A stretch of DNA of 19,947 nucleotides from Bacteroidales bacterium (GCA_030626465.1 DAOUOU010000017.1:1-19947); one strand, 5' to 3'; positions 1 through 9,091 are shown, numbered from the stretch's first letter. Numbers and translations are program-made. Notes: a model not told the origin generated them from the sequence alone.

Positions 1-280
1 CTGAAATAAGGGTCCGATAATAACTTGTTCCAAAATCACTCCAGTAGAAAACTGCGTTCAACGATCCGCTTTTGGCACTTATAGGATAATTATGTCCCCC
101 GTTATTATAGTCCCATTTAACTGTTTCATGATAAGGAACACTTATCCATTTTGCCTGATCCTCGGGAGTTTCGAAGCTAGAATTAACATAATTGAGCGTG
201 TCTGATTGCGCTATCAGTAAGGCCGGAAAATTCAAGCTAATAACGATTAATAAAAGCAGGTAAAAAAAATATTTCTTCAT
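1..280 (-). CDS. Secreted protein, N-terminal part, MAM/choice-of-anchor-J-like (partial)
   Basis: This minus-strand gene starts with ATG at 280 and runs off the left edge, leaving 93 visible codons without a stop. It opens with a clear signal peptide: MKKYFFY, then a hydrophobic run ending LLIAQ, with cleavage likely after the Ala of AQ as is common in Bacteroidota exported proteins. The mature start has NSSFE, a W, then a KWDY..GG..YP, SAKSGS and RTLIS pattern. This is the usual beginning of MAM or 'choice-of-anchor J' beta-sandwich domains (FE..W, then SG..A, then LIS). Such domains sit at the front of secreted peptidases and adhesins, often T9SS substrates, so the rest of the protein cannot be predicted. 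It is divergent from the large PKD gene. The reading frame and signal peptide are seen directly; the domain name is a pattern-based inference. Confidence 0.72.
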   Translation of the reverse strand, partial: MKKYFFYLLLLIVISLNFPALLIAQSDTLNYVNSSFETPEDQAKWISVPYHETVKWDYNNGGHNYPISAKSGSLNAVFYWSDFGTSYYRTLIS

Positions 281-458
281 TTCAACTATATTTAACCATG
301 ATTTTATTGTTTCTACGTACAGAAACAGCTTAAGTTATATTTTTTTCAACATAAATTGGTCTGACTTTCTTGGGTTTAGGTACTTGTATCTCATTACTTT
401 AGGAAACTTTTCAGTTATTTTATCGTATATTAACCTAGTACTTAAAAACCAATGTATC

Positions 459-3400
459 ATGCGATGTCTATGCCTACTAATAATCGTTGTTAGCTGTACC
501 CTGAATACTTATGCCCAAACCGATCGTGAATTTTGGTTCGCGGCACCCGATGTATCTTCTGTTCATGGTAATTCACCCTGGAATGGTGCACCAATATATT
601 TCCATGTTACAGCAGCTTATGTTACACATGTTATAATAAGTCGCCCGGCCGATCCGGGATTTACGCCAATTGAGTTTGACCTCAATCCCATGGAACATCA
701 AACGATCAGGATAGATGGCATTCTAAACTTCGATGAGATTGAAACGTATCCAATGCCTGATCTGGTAACAGGTATTCAAAACAAGGGATTTAAAATAGAA
801 TCTGACCCGGGAGAAGTAACCGTGTATTATGAATTGGACCAGTATTGGAACAGGGATATATTTCCATTAAAGGGAAAGAATGCCCTCGGTACTAATTTTT
901 GGGTTTCAACCCAGAATTACTGGGATAATGGAGATTACTCGGGAACTGCATGGAGCGGATTTGTAATAGTTGCAACAGAGAATAATACTACCGTAACCGT
1001 TAATCAAAATGATGACTGGCTCTATTTCCCAGGGCCTGCAGTAAGAACAATAGTCCTGAATGCAGGAGAAACTTTTGCATTCAGAGCTATAGATACGGAT
1101 AATGCACGGCATATAAACGGAGTAAGAGTCACATCAGACAAAAAAATTGCAATCACTTACTACGACGATTCAGTATATAAAGAGGGAGGCTGTAGGGATA
1201 TCTGTGGTGATCAGATTGTTCCTGATGAAATATTGGGTCAGGAATATATAGTGATGAAAGGTTATCTTTCCGTGAACGAAAGGATATTCATTACGGGAAC
1301 TGCCAATAATACAGATATTTATATTGACGGAGGTTGGGTAGCAAACATAGATGCGGGAGATGTCTACAGTTATGAAATAACAAACACATCGACCCATGTT
1401 TATGGCAGCAATATCATATCTGTAAATCATATTACAGGTTTTGGTTGCGAAGTTGGAGGAGCTCTATTACCAACTATAGATGGTTGTACAGGCTCTCATG
1501 ATGTTACTTTTACGCGCACACCAAATGCGCTGGATCAGTTTTATCTGAATATAATGGTTCGAAATGATACAGTGGATGGAAGCCCAACTGAAAACCAAAG
1601 CGTTAAGAATTTCAAATTGACTGTCGGGGGTACAACCACAGATATACCGGAATCCTATTTTCAATTTATCCGGGATTCTGCTTTTGCAGTTTTAAGTCAG
1701 GCCCCGGTAGTAGATGCATTTTTTGCCGGTAATATTCCTCCGGGTGCTGAAGCACAAGTAAGTAATTCTACGGCACGTTTTCACCTTGGGATCATCAACG
1801 GTGGAGCCTCAACAGGATGCAAGTACGGTTATTTTTCTGATTATGCTGCAAGTGCTGCTTCAGCCGGACTTGGAGGAGCCACCGCTGTAACGCAGGATAT
1901 CTATTGCAACCTCGATCCTGTAAGGTTGGTAGCAAGCGGAGGTGTGGCTTATCGCTGGAAATGTATTTCAGATCCGGCAGTAACAGACTTGATTACAGAC
2001 ACAACTATTGCCGATCCCTATTTTTATCCTGATACAACAGGTGATTTTGTCTTTTCTGTAAAAGTTTATGGCGAATGCTTTACAGATACCACAATCACCA
2101 TGTTAACAAGGATCTATATCGGACCTACATCTGATTTTACTGTCAGTGAAACTGTTGGCTGTTCTCCCTTTGCTCCGACATTGACAAATCAGACCGATAC
2201 CAATTATGCGGATAAAATGATCTGGGTGTATGACAATCCTTACTTAGAAGTGAATCAGGATACTATACCTTATGTTTTCACTCATTCATTCCCTGACAAC
2301 AATACGGATACCATACAAATCTATACTGTTAGTCTATACTCATTTGCCCCTTATAACAGTTGCGAGAGTATCAGGGAAAAGATTGTAAGGGTGAAGCCCA
2401 GAATAACCGCCGGTTTTTCGGTAGATACAACCCAGGGATGCCATCCGTTAACGGTGGATTTCACTAATGAAACAACAGGTAATTACGATAGTACAAGCTT
2501 TACATGGGATTTTGGAGATTATTCCCAGTCTTTCTTGCTGAATCCTACAAATACCTTTGATAACTACGGAATAAACGACACAGTATATGCGGTTCAATTG
2601 CTTGCCGAATCACCATACGGTTGTTTTGATTCTATTGCACAAAATATTACGGTTCATCCGCGTGTAAGAACTGTAATGGCTATTGAGACAAGCGCAAGTT
2701 GTTCACCGCTTGACATTACTATTAATCCGGGAAATTCAATAGGGGTGGATACCTTTTACTGGCACATAGATTATTGGTATGGAGACAGTAATTACATTAC
2801 TTTAAATAAAGATCCGATCAATTTGTATCACAGGGATACAAGTCTGGTAGGTGGTCCAGACACTCTTCGTATTAACCTGTGGGGGATGAACAGAATGGGT
2901 TGTACGGATACCTTTCCTGAACGTAGTATTGTTGTATTCCCTGAAGTAAATGCATTGTTCGATGCAGATGCTATTGAGATATGCGACTCAGATTCAATTT
3001 TGTTTACAAACAACTCGATAGGGTATGAACTGTTTTACAATTGGGATTTTGACGATGGAACAATCTTTCAGGATACCCTGGGGGCCGCAATGTCACATAA
3101 CTTTTTTAACAGATCGGATATTGACTCAGTTTATAGAGTCACACTTAGAGCAAGTTCAGGTTATTTCTGCGAGAGTGAATATGATACGCTTATCACTGTG
3201 CATCCTTTTATCAGGGCTAATTTTGGTGTCGATTATGATAATAACTGTACACCTGTACTGGCTACCTTTTCAAATCTGAGTGTCAGAGCACATCAGTTTG
3301 AATGGGATTTTGGTGACGGTTCACCGATCTCCGCAACATCAGATGCTTCGTTTACGCACCAATACTGGAATAACAGTGTGTCTACCGATACAACGTATTA

Positions 3401-5915
3401 CATACGTCTTGTCACTGAGAATAACGAAGGATGTACCGACACGTTGATACGTACTATTTCTATATTTCCGCATGTTATAGCAGCCTTTGATATGCTTGAT
3501 TCGATAGGTTGTTCACCCCTGTCGGTGACGTTTCAAAACAATTCATCAGGAGGGTCGCTCTTCTACTTGTGGGATTTTGGCAACAGTACAACAAGCACGA
3601 ATCCTGCTCCTTCATTTGTCAAGGAATACTTTAATTTATCTCAATATGATACTACATATTACATTTCGCTTACCGCTTCTAATCCCTATGGTTGCGATAG
3701 TGCCATGTACGATTCGGTAAGCGTGTTTGCATCTATCGATGCCGATTTTAATTTACCGGCAGCCGATAGTTGCTCGCCTTTCACCATACGACCTGAAAAT
3801 TTATCATCTGTTGGTGCCAATATATTTGAATGGGACTTCCTGGGTAGTGGCCTTGGAACATATAACGATTTTGAACCTGTGCTGCCGTCATTTACCAACC
3901 CGACAGCAGATGCGGATACCATTACAGCACGACTTATAGCATATGGTATTAATGATGCTGAGCACAGAGCTTGCGCTGACACACATTCCGTACAGGTGAT
4001 CGTTTATCCTCTTGTAACCGCCAACTTTGCTCCTGACCAGTATACATTCTGTTCACCGGATACAACAGTCATAACAAACAATTCCACCAATGCTGATGAA
4101 TATATCTGGGATTTTGGTGATGGTTCCGGTTCTGCTGCAGTGAATCCAAGTCACTTGTTTGAGAATTTCGATAAGATCAATGATAGAACCTATACAATTG
4201 AATTGGTTGCCCGATCGGAACACAATTGTGCGGATGATACTTCTTTACTTATCACAGTTTACGCAAAACCTAATGCAGACTTCTATTTCCCGGTTACAGC
4301 CGATTGTCCGCCTTTTAACGTTCAAATGATAAATTCATCGACCGGATCGAATCTTTCTTATTTCTGGAATTTTGCCGAAGAGAATACAAGCACGCTTGAA
4401 AACCCGAACAATCTATTTGGTAATGATTCATCAAGTGTAGTTGCCAAACCAATTACCCTCACTGTAACATCAGACAGAGGGTGTAATGACTCAATAATAA
4501 AATCGATTAATGTATATCCAAATGTAACGGTAGAGTTCATAAGCAATGTAATTGAGGGTTGTAGTCCCCTTGTTGTCGATTTTATCGGAGATACTGCAAA
4601 CATAAGCAGTATGATATGGTATATTAACGGACAGGCTTTCAGTACTCTTAAAGATCCTTCGCACAGGTTTGTAAATGATACTCCCGGTGATGAAATATTC
4701 GATATCACTTTTAGTGCAATATCAGAATATAACTGCTTTGATGATACTACCGGCACAATAACTGTATTCCCAAATCCGATCGCAGAATTTATACCTGAAC
4801 CGATTTTACAGTATTACAACGCCGAGGAAGATCAGACAAGCGTAACCTTTAATAATGAGACCTTTTTTCAGGATAGCTGGGTTTATTACTGGGATTATGG
4901 CAATGGCAACAATGACAACCAGGCTGCTGCTACCTTTGATTATATTTATGGCAACATGTTTTGGGGTGATAGTGCAAACAATTTCTATATTCCTGTACAA
5001 CTTGTAGCATGGAATACCGATAATCCGGAATGCCGGGATACTGTGATCAGGGAGATTCAAATAAGACCACCAATACCTCTGATTGCCCTGGAAGAAGATA
5101 TCGCTGCCTGTGTTCCATTTGCTATAGATTTTGAAGCGACCACAAAATATGTGTATGAGGATCAGTACGAATGGGATTTTGGGGTCGATGGCGCTACTTC
5201 TAATGAACCTGCTCCGGCATATACATATACCGAACCAGGTATTTATACGGTCAAACTTGTGGTAAGAGGTGATGGTGGCATCAATTGGGATGACAGGATT
5301 ATTACAGTATATCCCAAGCCTGAAGCAGATTTCTCATTCAATGACTCAACAGTATTTGTAAGCAGTCAGAACAGTCAGGATGATATCATCAATTTCTATA
5401 ATCATACCCGGAACGGAGAAAGCTGGGAATGGTATTTTGAAGGCAATTACACTTTAGGACCACAATCTGTTGAAGAGGAGCCAATATGGTTTTATACCGA
5501 TACAGGTACTTTTCATGTCATTTTAATTGCTGAATCTGTTGAGAATTGTCTGGATACAATGGTACATCCAATTCCTATTCATGTATTGGGTGAAGGAAGG
5601 GTTGAGTTTCCAACAGGATTTTTCGCTGATCCTGCCGGGGCAAGAGATGAGTGGGTAGAAGATCCGGAAGATACTGACTTACGTATTTTCAGACCTTACG
5701 CACAGGGCGTAGCAGAATATAAACTGGAGATATATAACCGATGGGGAGTACTTATTTTTGAATCACGGGATGTTAATCATGGCTGGAATGGTTATATTCA
5801 TGGAAAACCTGCAAAACAGGATGTATATCTGTGGAGAGCAAAAGGAAGATTCACTAACGGTCAGCCTTTTGAAGTAAGCGGGGATGTCACTTTGATAGTC
5901 GCTCCTATTAACTAA
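459..5915 (+). CDS. Giant secreted PKD-repeat protein with type B T9SS sorting domain
   Basis: An 1818-residue cell-surface or secreted protein. The frame is open from a TTG at 384, but ATG 459 is preferred because it gives a compact signal peptide (MRCLCLLIIVV..TYAQ). Residues 20-480 look like an IgGFc-binding-type beta domain: TDREFWFAAP start, then GFVIVATENNTTVTV, INGVRVTSDKKIAITYYDD and GGALLPT. Residues 480-565 form an Ig/PKD-like domain. Residues 565-1710 hold about 13 PKD-type units of 85-95 aa, with motifs such as FTWDFGD, FEWDFGDGS and YIWDFGDGSG. Most units carry a Cys in a 'GCSPL' motif and a second Cys in 'GC.D'. Residues 1713-1818 are a gliding-motility/CHU_C C-terminal domain (LEIYNRWGVLIFES, GWNGYIHGKPA, VYLWRAKG). 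It is probably exported by T9SS and partnered with the PorP/SprF protein just downstream. The role (adhesin, matrix or motility-type surface protein) and ligand are unknown. Confidence 0.9.
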   Translation: MRCLCLLIIVVSCTLNTYAQTDREFWFAAPDVSSVHGNSPWNGAPIYFHVTAAYVTHVIISRPADPGFTPIEFDLNPMEHQTIRIDGILNFDEIETYPMPDLVTGIQNKGFKIESDPGEVTVYYELDQYWNRDIFPLKGKNALGTNFWVSTQNYWDNGDYSGTAWSGFVIVATENNTTVTVNQNDDWLYFPGPAVRTIVLNAGETFAFRAIDTDNARHINGVRVTSDKKIAITYYDDSVYKEGGCRDICGDQIVPDEILGQEYIVMKGYLSVNERIFITGTANNTDIYIDGGWVANIDAGDVYSYEITNTSTHVYGSNIISVNHITGFGCEVGGALLPTIDGCTGSHDVTFTRTPNALDQFYLNIMVRNDTVDGSPTENQSVKNFKLTVGGTTTDIPESYFQFIRDSAFAVLSQAPVVDAFFAGNIPPGAEAQVSNSTARFHLGIINGGASTGCKYGYFSDYAASAASAGLGGATAVTQDIYCNLDPVRLVASGGVAYRWKCISDPAVTDLITDTTIADPYFYPDTTGDFVFSVKVYGECFTDTTITMLTRIYIGPTSDFTVSETVGCSPFAPTLTNQTDTNYADKMIWVYDNPYLEVNQDTIPYVFTHSFPDNNTDTIQIYTVSLYSFAPYNSCESIREKIVRVKPRITAGFSVDTTQGCHPLTVDFTNETTGNYDSTSFTWDFGDYSQSFLLNPTNTFDNYGINDTVYAVQLLAESPYGCFDSIAQNITVHPRVRTVMAIETSASCSPLDITINPGNSIGVDTFYWHIDYWYGDSNYITLNKDPINLYHRDTSLVGGPDTLRINLWGMNRMGCTDTFPERSIVVFPEVNALFDADAIEICDSDSILFTNNSIGYELFYNWDFDDGTIFQDTLGAAMSHNFFNRSDIDSVYRVTLRASSGYFCESEYDTLITVHPFIRANFGVDYDNNCTPVLATFSNLSVRAHQFEWDFGDGSPISATSDASFTHQYWNNSVSTDTTYYIRLVTENNEGCTDTLIRTISIFPHVIAAFDMLDSIGCSPLSVTFQNNSSGGSLFYLWDFGNSTTSTNPAPSFVKEYFNLSQYDTTYYISLTASNPYGCDSAMYDSVSVFASIDADFNLPAADSCSPFTIRPENLSSVGANIFEWDFLGSGLGTYNDFEPVLPSFTNPTADADTITARLIAYGINDAEHRACADTHSVQVIVYPLVTANFAPDQYTFCSPDTTVITNNSTNADEYIWDFGDGSGSAAVNPSHLFENFDKINDRTYTIELVARSEHNCADDTSLLITVYAKPNADFYFPVTADCPPFNVQMINSSTGSNLSYFWNFAEENTSTLENPNNLFGNDSSSVVAKPITLTVTSDRGCNDSIIKSINVYPNVTVEFISNVIEGCSPLVVDFIGDTANISSMIWYINGQAFSTLKDPSHRFVNDTPGDEIFDITFSAISEYNCFDDTTGTITVFPNPIAEFIPEPILQYYNAEEDQTSVTFNNETFFQDSWVYYWDYGNGNNDNQAAATFDYIYGNMFWGDSANNFYIPVQLVAWNTDNPECRDTVIREIQIRPPIPLIALEEDIAACVPFAIDFEATTKYVYEDQYEWDFGVDGATSNEPAPAYTYTEPGIYTVKLVVRGDGGINWDDRIITVYPKPEADFSFNDSTVFVSSQNSQDDIINFYNHTRNGESWEWYFEGNYTLGPQSVEEEPIWFYTDTGTFHVILIAESVENCLDTMVHPIPIHVLGEGRVEFPTGFFADPAGARDEWVEDPEDTDLRIFRPYAQGVAEYKLEIYNRWGVLIFESRDVNHGWNGYIHGKPAKQDVYLWRAKGRFTNGQPFEVSGDVTLIVAPIN

Positions 5916-6052
5916 ATAAAAGCCCGTTTTATAGTTGCTTACTGTTTATAACTTGTTCTTTGTCAAATATATTTCAGTTGTTAAAAGATTTATTTTCGTT
6001 TTCTGAACCAACTTATTGTTATTACGTAACATAGGGTAAATGTTAAAAAACG

Positions 6053-7027
6053 GTGCGCAAAATTCTCATTTTAATATTGCTATTGTTCGCTTTCAAAGGA
6101 GTATACTGTCAGGACCCGCAATTCTCACAGTTTTATTCCAATCCGCTCTATCTTGGCCCATCGTTTGCCGGAGCAGTTGAAGGAAGCAGAATCTGTCTGG
6201 TTTATCGAGATCAATGGTGGGAAGCTGCTTCACCGTTCAGAGTATATAGTTTTTCCTACGATCATTATTTCTCAACTTTCAATAGTGGTGTGGGTATTTT
6301 GGTTTACCAGGATGTTGCAGGAACAAGCAAACTGGGGTCCCTGAATATTGGCATAAGCTACTCATACAACTTTAAGATTTTCAATGTTTGGCATGTCAGA
6401 CCCGGCTTGTCTTTTTCTTATGTTGAGCATGGTTTTTTCGGTGATCTCAGATTTATGGATGATATTATCGGGTCGAATCCTGATGGATCAACCGCAGCAC
6501 CTGATCAATCAAGGCAAAAATCAAGGGACATTGACGTTGGAACTTCAGCACTGGTGTATACAAAAAAGTTCTGGATAGGTGCAACAGCAGACCATCTGCT
6601 TACACCAAATATTTCACTGTATGCTACAGAGTCAAAAATCGACATTAAATATAGTTTTTACGGTGGGTATGAGTTTAGAAGAAAAGGCAAATTATTAAAA
6701 CCCAGTGACGAGACCATGACGTTTGCATTTATGTATAAAAACCAGAAGAGTATTCAACAGCTTGATCTTGGCGTCTACTGGTATAATTATCCTATTGTAC
6801 TGGGGATCTGGTACAGAGGTATTCCACTGGTAAATTCACACAGGGGAGACGCAATGGTATTTCTGGTAGGTATAAAAACACGGCAACTGAACATCGGATA
6901 TAGCTACGATTTCACAATTTCCAATTTGTTATCAGATGTTAGGGGCTCGCACGAGGTTACTCTCACCTATAAATTCCTTCTTCCGAAGAGATCAAAAAAA
7001 GGAAGGGTTCCCTGCCCAGAATTATAG
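6053..7027 (+). CDS. PorP/SprF family type IX secretion outer-membrane protein
   Basis: A 324-residue outer-membrane beta-barrel of the PorP/SprF family. It has a signal peptide (MRKILILILLLFAFKGVYCQ), then the family signature DPQFSQFYSNPLYLGPSFAG, then alternating aromatic/polar strands to the end, with the family's usual length of about 300-340 aa. Members such as SprF are needed for secretion or surface attachment of partner proteins with CHU_C-type C-terminal domains. They are commonly encoded directly after that partner, as here (137 bp downstream of the PKD gene). The only in-frame start after the upstream stop at 6044 is GTG 6053. An ATG at 6040 would join the frame if the A6 run at 6045-6050 were one base shorter, giving MLKTVRKIL, so the true start is slightly uncertain. 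This protein is specific for its neighbour by inference only. Confidence 0.92.
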   Translation: MRKILILILLLFAFKGVYCQDPQFSQFYSNPLYLGPSFAGAVEGSRICLVYRDQWWEAASPFRVYSFSYDHYFSTFNSGVGILVYQDVAGTSKLGSLNIGISYSYNFKIFNVWHVRPGLSFSYVEHGFFGDLRFMDDIIGSNPDGSTAAPDQSRQKSRDIDVGTSALVYTKKFWIGATADHLLTPNISLYATESKIDIKYSFYGGYEFRRKGKLLKPSDETMTFAFMYKNQKSIQQLDLGVYWYNYPIVLGIWYRGIPLVNSHRGDAMVFLVGIKTRQLNIGYSYDFTISNLLSDVRGSHEVTLTYKFLLPKRSKKGRVPCPEL

Positions 7028-7105
7028 TAATAGAGGCACCCTGATTATTATCCTGCAGCTAAGCAATATTTTTCTCTTTTCCCCCCCCACTTATCTCTAA
7101 AATCT

Positions 7106-7113
7106 TATTTTTG
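7106..7113 (+). promoter_or_regulatory. -7 promoter element (TATTTTTG) of the OmpH-like gene
   Basis: TATTTTTG is an exact match to the Bacteroidota -7 consensus TAnnTTTG and lies 37 bp before the ATG at 7151. No good -33 TTTG is present: the region that should hold it contains a C8 run (7081-7088). Moderate support. Confidence 0.45.
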
Positions 7114-7150
7114 TATCGCAAAAATTTGATAATCATTTAGAACGTTCATA

Positions 7151-7768
7151 ATGAAAAATCTATCAACAATTTTAAGTGCAATTGCATTGGCGGCTATTAT
7201 TGTACTTTATATCCTGTTTTTTGCTAACAAGAATAACACTGCTTCAACTGATAAATCAGATGAAGAGAAGATAGCCTTACCTACGATTAATGGTGGTATA
7301 GTGTATCTAAATATCGACAGTGTTCTCAGCAATTACGACATGTACTCTGATTTGCAGAAAGATTTACAGGGAAAGGTTAAAACCTCTGAAGCCCAGCTGG
7401 CCACAAAAGAGAAGGCTCTTCGGAAAGACATGGAAGACTTTCAGTACAAGATCGATCGTCAACTCGTAACCCGTGCAGAAGCTGAACAGATCCAGCAGCA
7501 ATTAATGCAAAAAGAACAGGCTTTGTACCAGCTTCAGAATAATCTTCAACTTCAGTTGGCCGAAGAAGAACAGGTAGCTCATCGCAAGGTGTTGAATTCT
7601 ATCATGGAGTATTTGAAAGGTCTTGAAGCAGCAAGTGAGTACCAGTTTATTCTTGGAACTACTTTTGGAGGAAATATTTTGTATGCTAACGACGAATTAA
7701 ATATAACAAAAGCAGTTGTCCAGGGTATTAACGAAAATTATAGGAATGAGATGGAAGATGAAGATTAA
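7151..7768 (+). CDS. OmpH/Skp family periplasmic chaperone-like protein
   Basis: A 205-residue protein with an N-terminal hydrophobic segment (about residues 6-25, ending VLYILFF) that is a signal anchor or uncleaved signal, so it should act in the periplasm or at the inner-membrane surface. After a short polar linker comes the family's beta-strand GIVYLNIDSVLSNYDMYSDL, then a long charged and Gln-rich coiled coil (residues about 70-150; QIQQQLMQKEQALYQLQNNL), then a second small beta part (YQFILGTTFGGNILYAND). This 'head plus two-helix tentacle' order is that of OmpH/Skp, which holds unfolded outer-membrane proteins. ATG 7151 is the natural start. The next gene begins 11 bp after its stop, suggesting co-transcription with the glycosyltransferase. 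Membership is well supported; clients are unknown, though the neighbouring barrel and giant surface protein are plausible ones. Confidence 0.85.
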   Translation: MKNLSTILSAIALAAIIVLYILFFANKNNTASTDKSDEEKIALPTINGGIVYLNIDSVLSNYDMYSDLQKDLQGKVKTSEAQLATKEKALRKDMEDFQYKIDRQLVTRAEAEQIQQQLMQKEQALYQLQNNLQLQLAEEEQVAHRKVLNSIMEYLKGLEAASEYQFILGTTFGGNILYANDELNITKAVVQGINENYRNEMEDED

Positions 7769-7779
7769 CTTCATAACTC

Positions 7780-9057
7780 ATGACTTTTGCCGAGAGATAT
7801 ATACAGAAGTATCATTTTATGATGCCACAGATTAAAGAGCCCCCATCGGGGCTCTTACGCTTTATGGTCGTTATTCCGGCATATCTTGAAGATAGTATAA
7901 CAAATACACTGGAATCGTTAAAACTCGCAGATCAACCCGGGGGAGATGTTGAAGTTATCATTGTTGTTAATTTTTCAGAAGATGATTCGCAAGAGAATAA
8001 AAACAAAAATTTAAAAATATTTAACAGCTTGCAGTTGTGGGAACTGAACAATAGCAGCACGAAATTCAAGTATCATTCAATTCTCGCTGATAATCTTCCG
8101 GAAAAGCATGCGGGAGCAGGATTAGCCAGAAAGATAGGAATGGATGAAGCTATTCACAGATTTAACCTGATAAAAAAACCGGAAGGACTTATTCTTTCAC
8201 TGGATGCTGATACCAAAGTTGAATACAATTATTTTACAGCGGTGGAGAAAATAATGTGCACTCATAATAATTTTGGTGGTTGTATTTTACAGTTTGCCCA
8301 CGATCTTGAAGGTCAGGAATATAATGAACATATCTATAAAGCAATCACAGACTACGAGCTTCATCTGCGCTATTATAAGCACATTTTGGAATATTCCGGA
8401 TTTCCCTACTCCAACTATACAATAGGTTCCTGTTTTGGAATCAGAGCTGATGTGTATACCAGCCAGGGAGGAATGAACCGTAGACAGGCAGGTGAAGATT
8501 TTTATTTTCTGAATAAAGTATTCCCAAACAGAGCATTTGCAGAAGTACGTGAAACTTGTGTTTTTCTGTCTCCACGACCTTCGAAAAGAGTACCATTTGG
8601 AACAGGACCTGTGGTTGCCAGGTTATCAGAAAAAGAGGAGGAATTTTATTATACATATACAGGGGAGGCATTCTTTGATCTGGAGCAAATGTTCAGATCT
8701 GTGAATGATCTTTATGATTTATCTGCTAATGCGCTGAAACTACTAATTACAGACTGGCCGGAAGCATTAAGAGAATTTCTCATTGATCATAAGTTCTATG
8801 AAAAATTGATGGAAATAAAGAAAAACACCTCTTCATCTGAATCATTCCGGAAGCGATTTTTTACCTGGTTCAATGGTTTCAAAGTGGTAAAATATATGAA
8901 TTATGCTCATAAAAAATACTACAAAAAAGTACCTGTAAAGCAGGCTGCTATCACATTTCTTAATAAAACCGGATATCCTTATTATGACGATGATGCAAGA
9001 AGCTTGTTGGAACTCTTCAGAAAACTGGACAAGGAAGGCAAAAAGTTGATTAACTGA
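7780..9057 (+). CDS. GT2 family glycosyltransferase (soluble)
   Basis: A 425-residue GT-A-fold family 2 glycosyltransferase. Visible motifs are the first strand RFMVVIPAYLED (residues about 27-38), the nucleotide-binding and helix region HAGAGLARKIGMDEA, the metal-binding DxD as D142-A-D144 in LSLDADTKVE, and an acceptor-side ED as E239-D240 in QAGEDFYFLN, the likely catalytic base region. No transmembrane helix follows, so it is cytosolic, unlike synthase-type GT2 enzymes. Donor and acceptor cannot be read from the sequence. It starts 11 bp after the OmpH-like gene and is probably in the same transcript. Two oddities: a perfect 9-bp GC-rich hairpin lies in codons 19-26, and the last two codons (Asn and the TGA stop) are supplied by the start of an 8-bp tandem repeat. 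Confidence 0.85.
   Translation: MTFAERYIQKYHFMMPQIKEPPSGLLRFMVVIPAYLEDSITNTLESLKLADQPGGDVEVIIVVNFSEDDSQENKNKNLKIFNSLQLWELNNSSTKFKYHSILADNLPEKHAGAGLARKIGMDEAIHRFNLIKKPEGLILSLDADTKVEYNYFTAVEKIMCTHNNFGGCILQFAHDLEGQEYNEHIYKAITDYELHLRYYKHILEYSGFPYSNYTIGSCFGIRADVYTSQGGMNRRQAGEDFYFLNKVFPNRAFAEVRETCVFLSPRPSKRVPFGTGPVVARLSEKEEEFYYTYTGEAFFDLEQMFRSVNDLYDLSANALKLLITDWPEALREFLIDHKFYEKLMEIKKNTSSSESFRKRFFTWFNGFKVVKYMNYAHKKYYKKVPVKQAAITFLNKTGYPYYDDDARSLLELFRKLDKEGKKLIN
7835..7856 (+). other. Perfect 9-bp stem-loop inside the 5' end of the GT gene
   Basis: AAGAGCCCC (7835-7843), loop CATC, GGGGCTCTT (7848-7856). It is a perfect, GC-rich inverted repeat with no following T run, inside coding sequence (KEPPSGLL). 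It resembles a terminator stem and could attenuate transcription or translation between the OmpH-like gene and the GT gene, but the role is unproven. Confidence 0.5.
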
Positions 9058-9091
9058 TGAACTGATGAACTGATGAACTGATGAACTGAAG
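9052..9091 (+). repeat. Tandem 8-bp repeat (AACTGATG, 4 exact + 1 degenerate)
   Basis: Head-to-tail octamers read directly: 9052-9059, 9060-9067, 9068-9075, 9076-9083, then AACTGAAG at 9084-9091. The first unit supplies the TGA stop (9055-9057) of the glycosyltransferase gene. The inverted counterpart at 18847-18894 has six units, so the array varies in copy number. Confidence 0.9.

Noticed and set aside
3686..3982. 98-aa minus-strand open frame inside the PKD gene
   Set aside because: It lies wholly within strongly patterned PKD coding sequence and has no recognisable domain; a shadow frame.
4358..4756. 132-aa minus-strand open frame inside the PKD gene
   Set aside because: Same reason: antisense shadow of a clear repeat-protein gene, without its own start signals or motif.
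5916..6052. Promoter for the PorP/SprF gene (TATTTTCG at 5991 with TTTG at 5959)
   Set aside because: The -7 match is imperfect and the spacing of 28 nt is too long; co-transcription with the PKD gene is equally likely.
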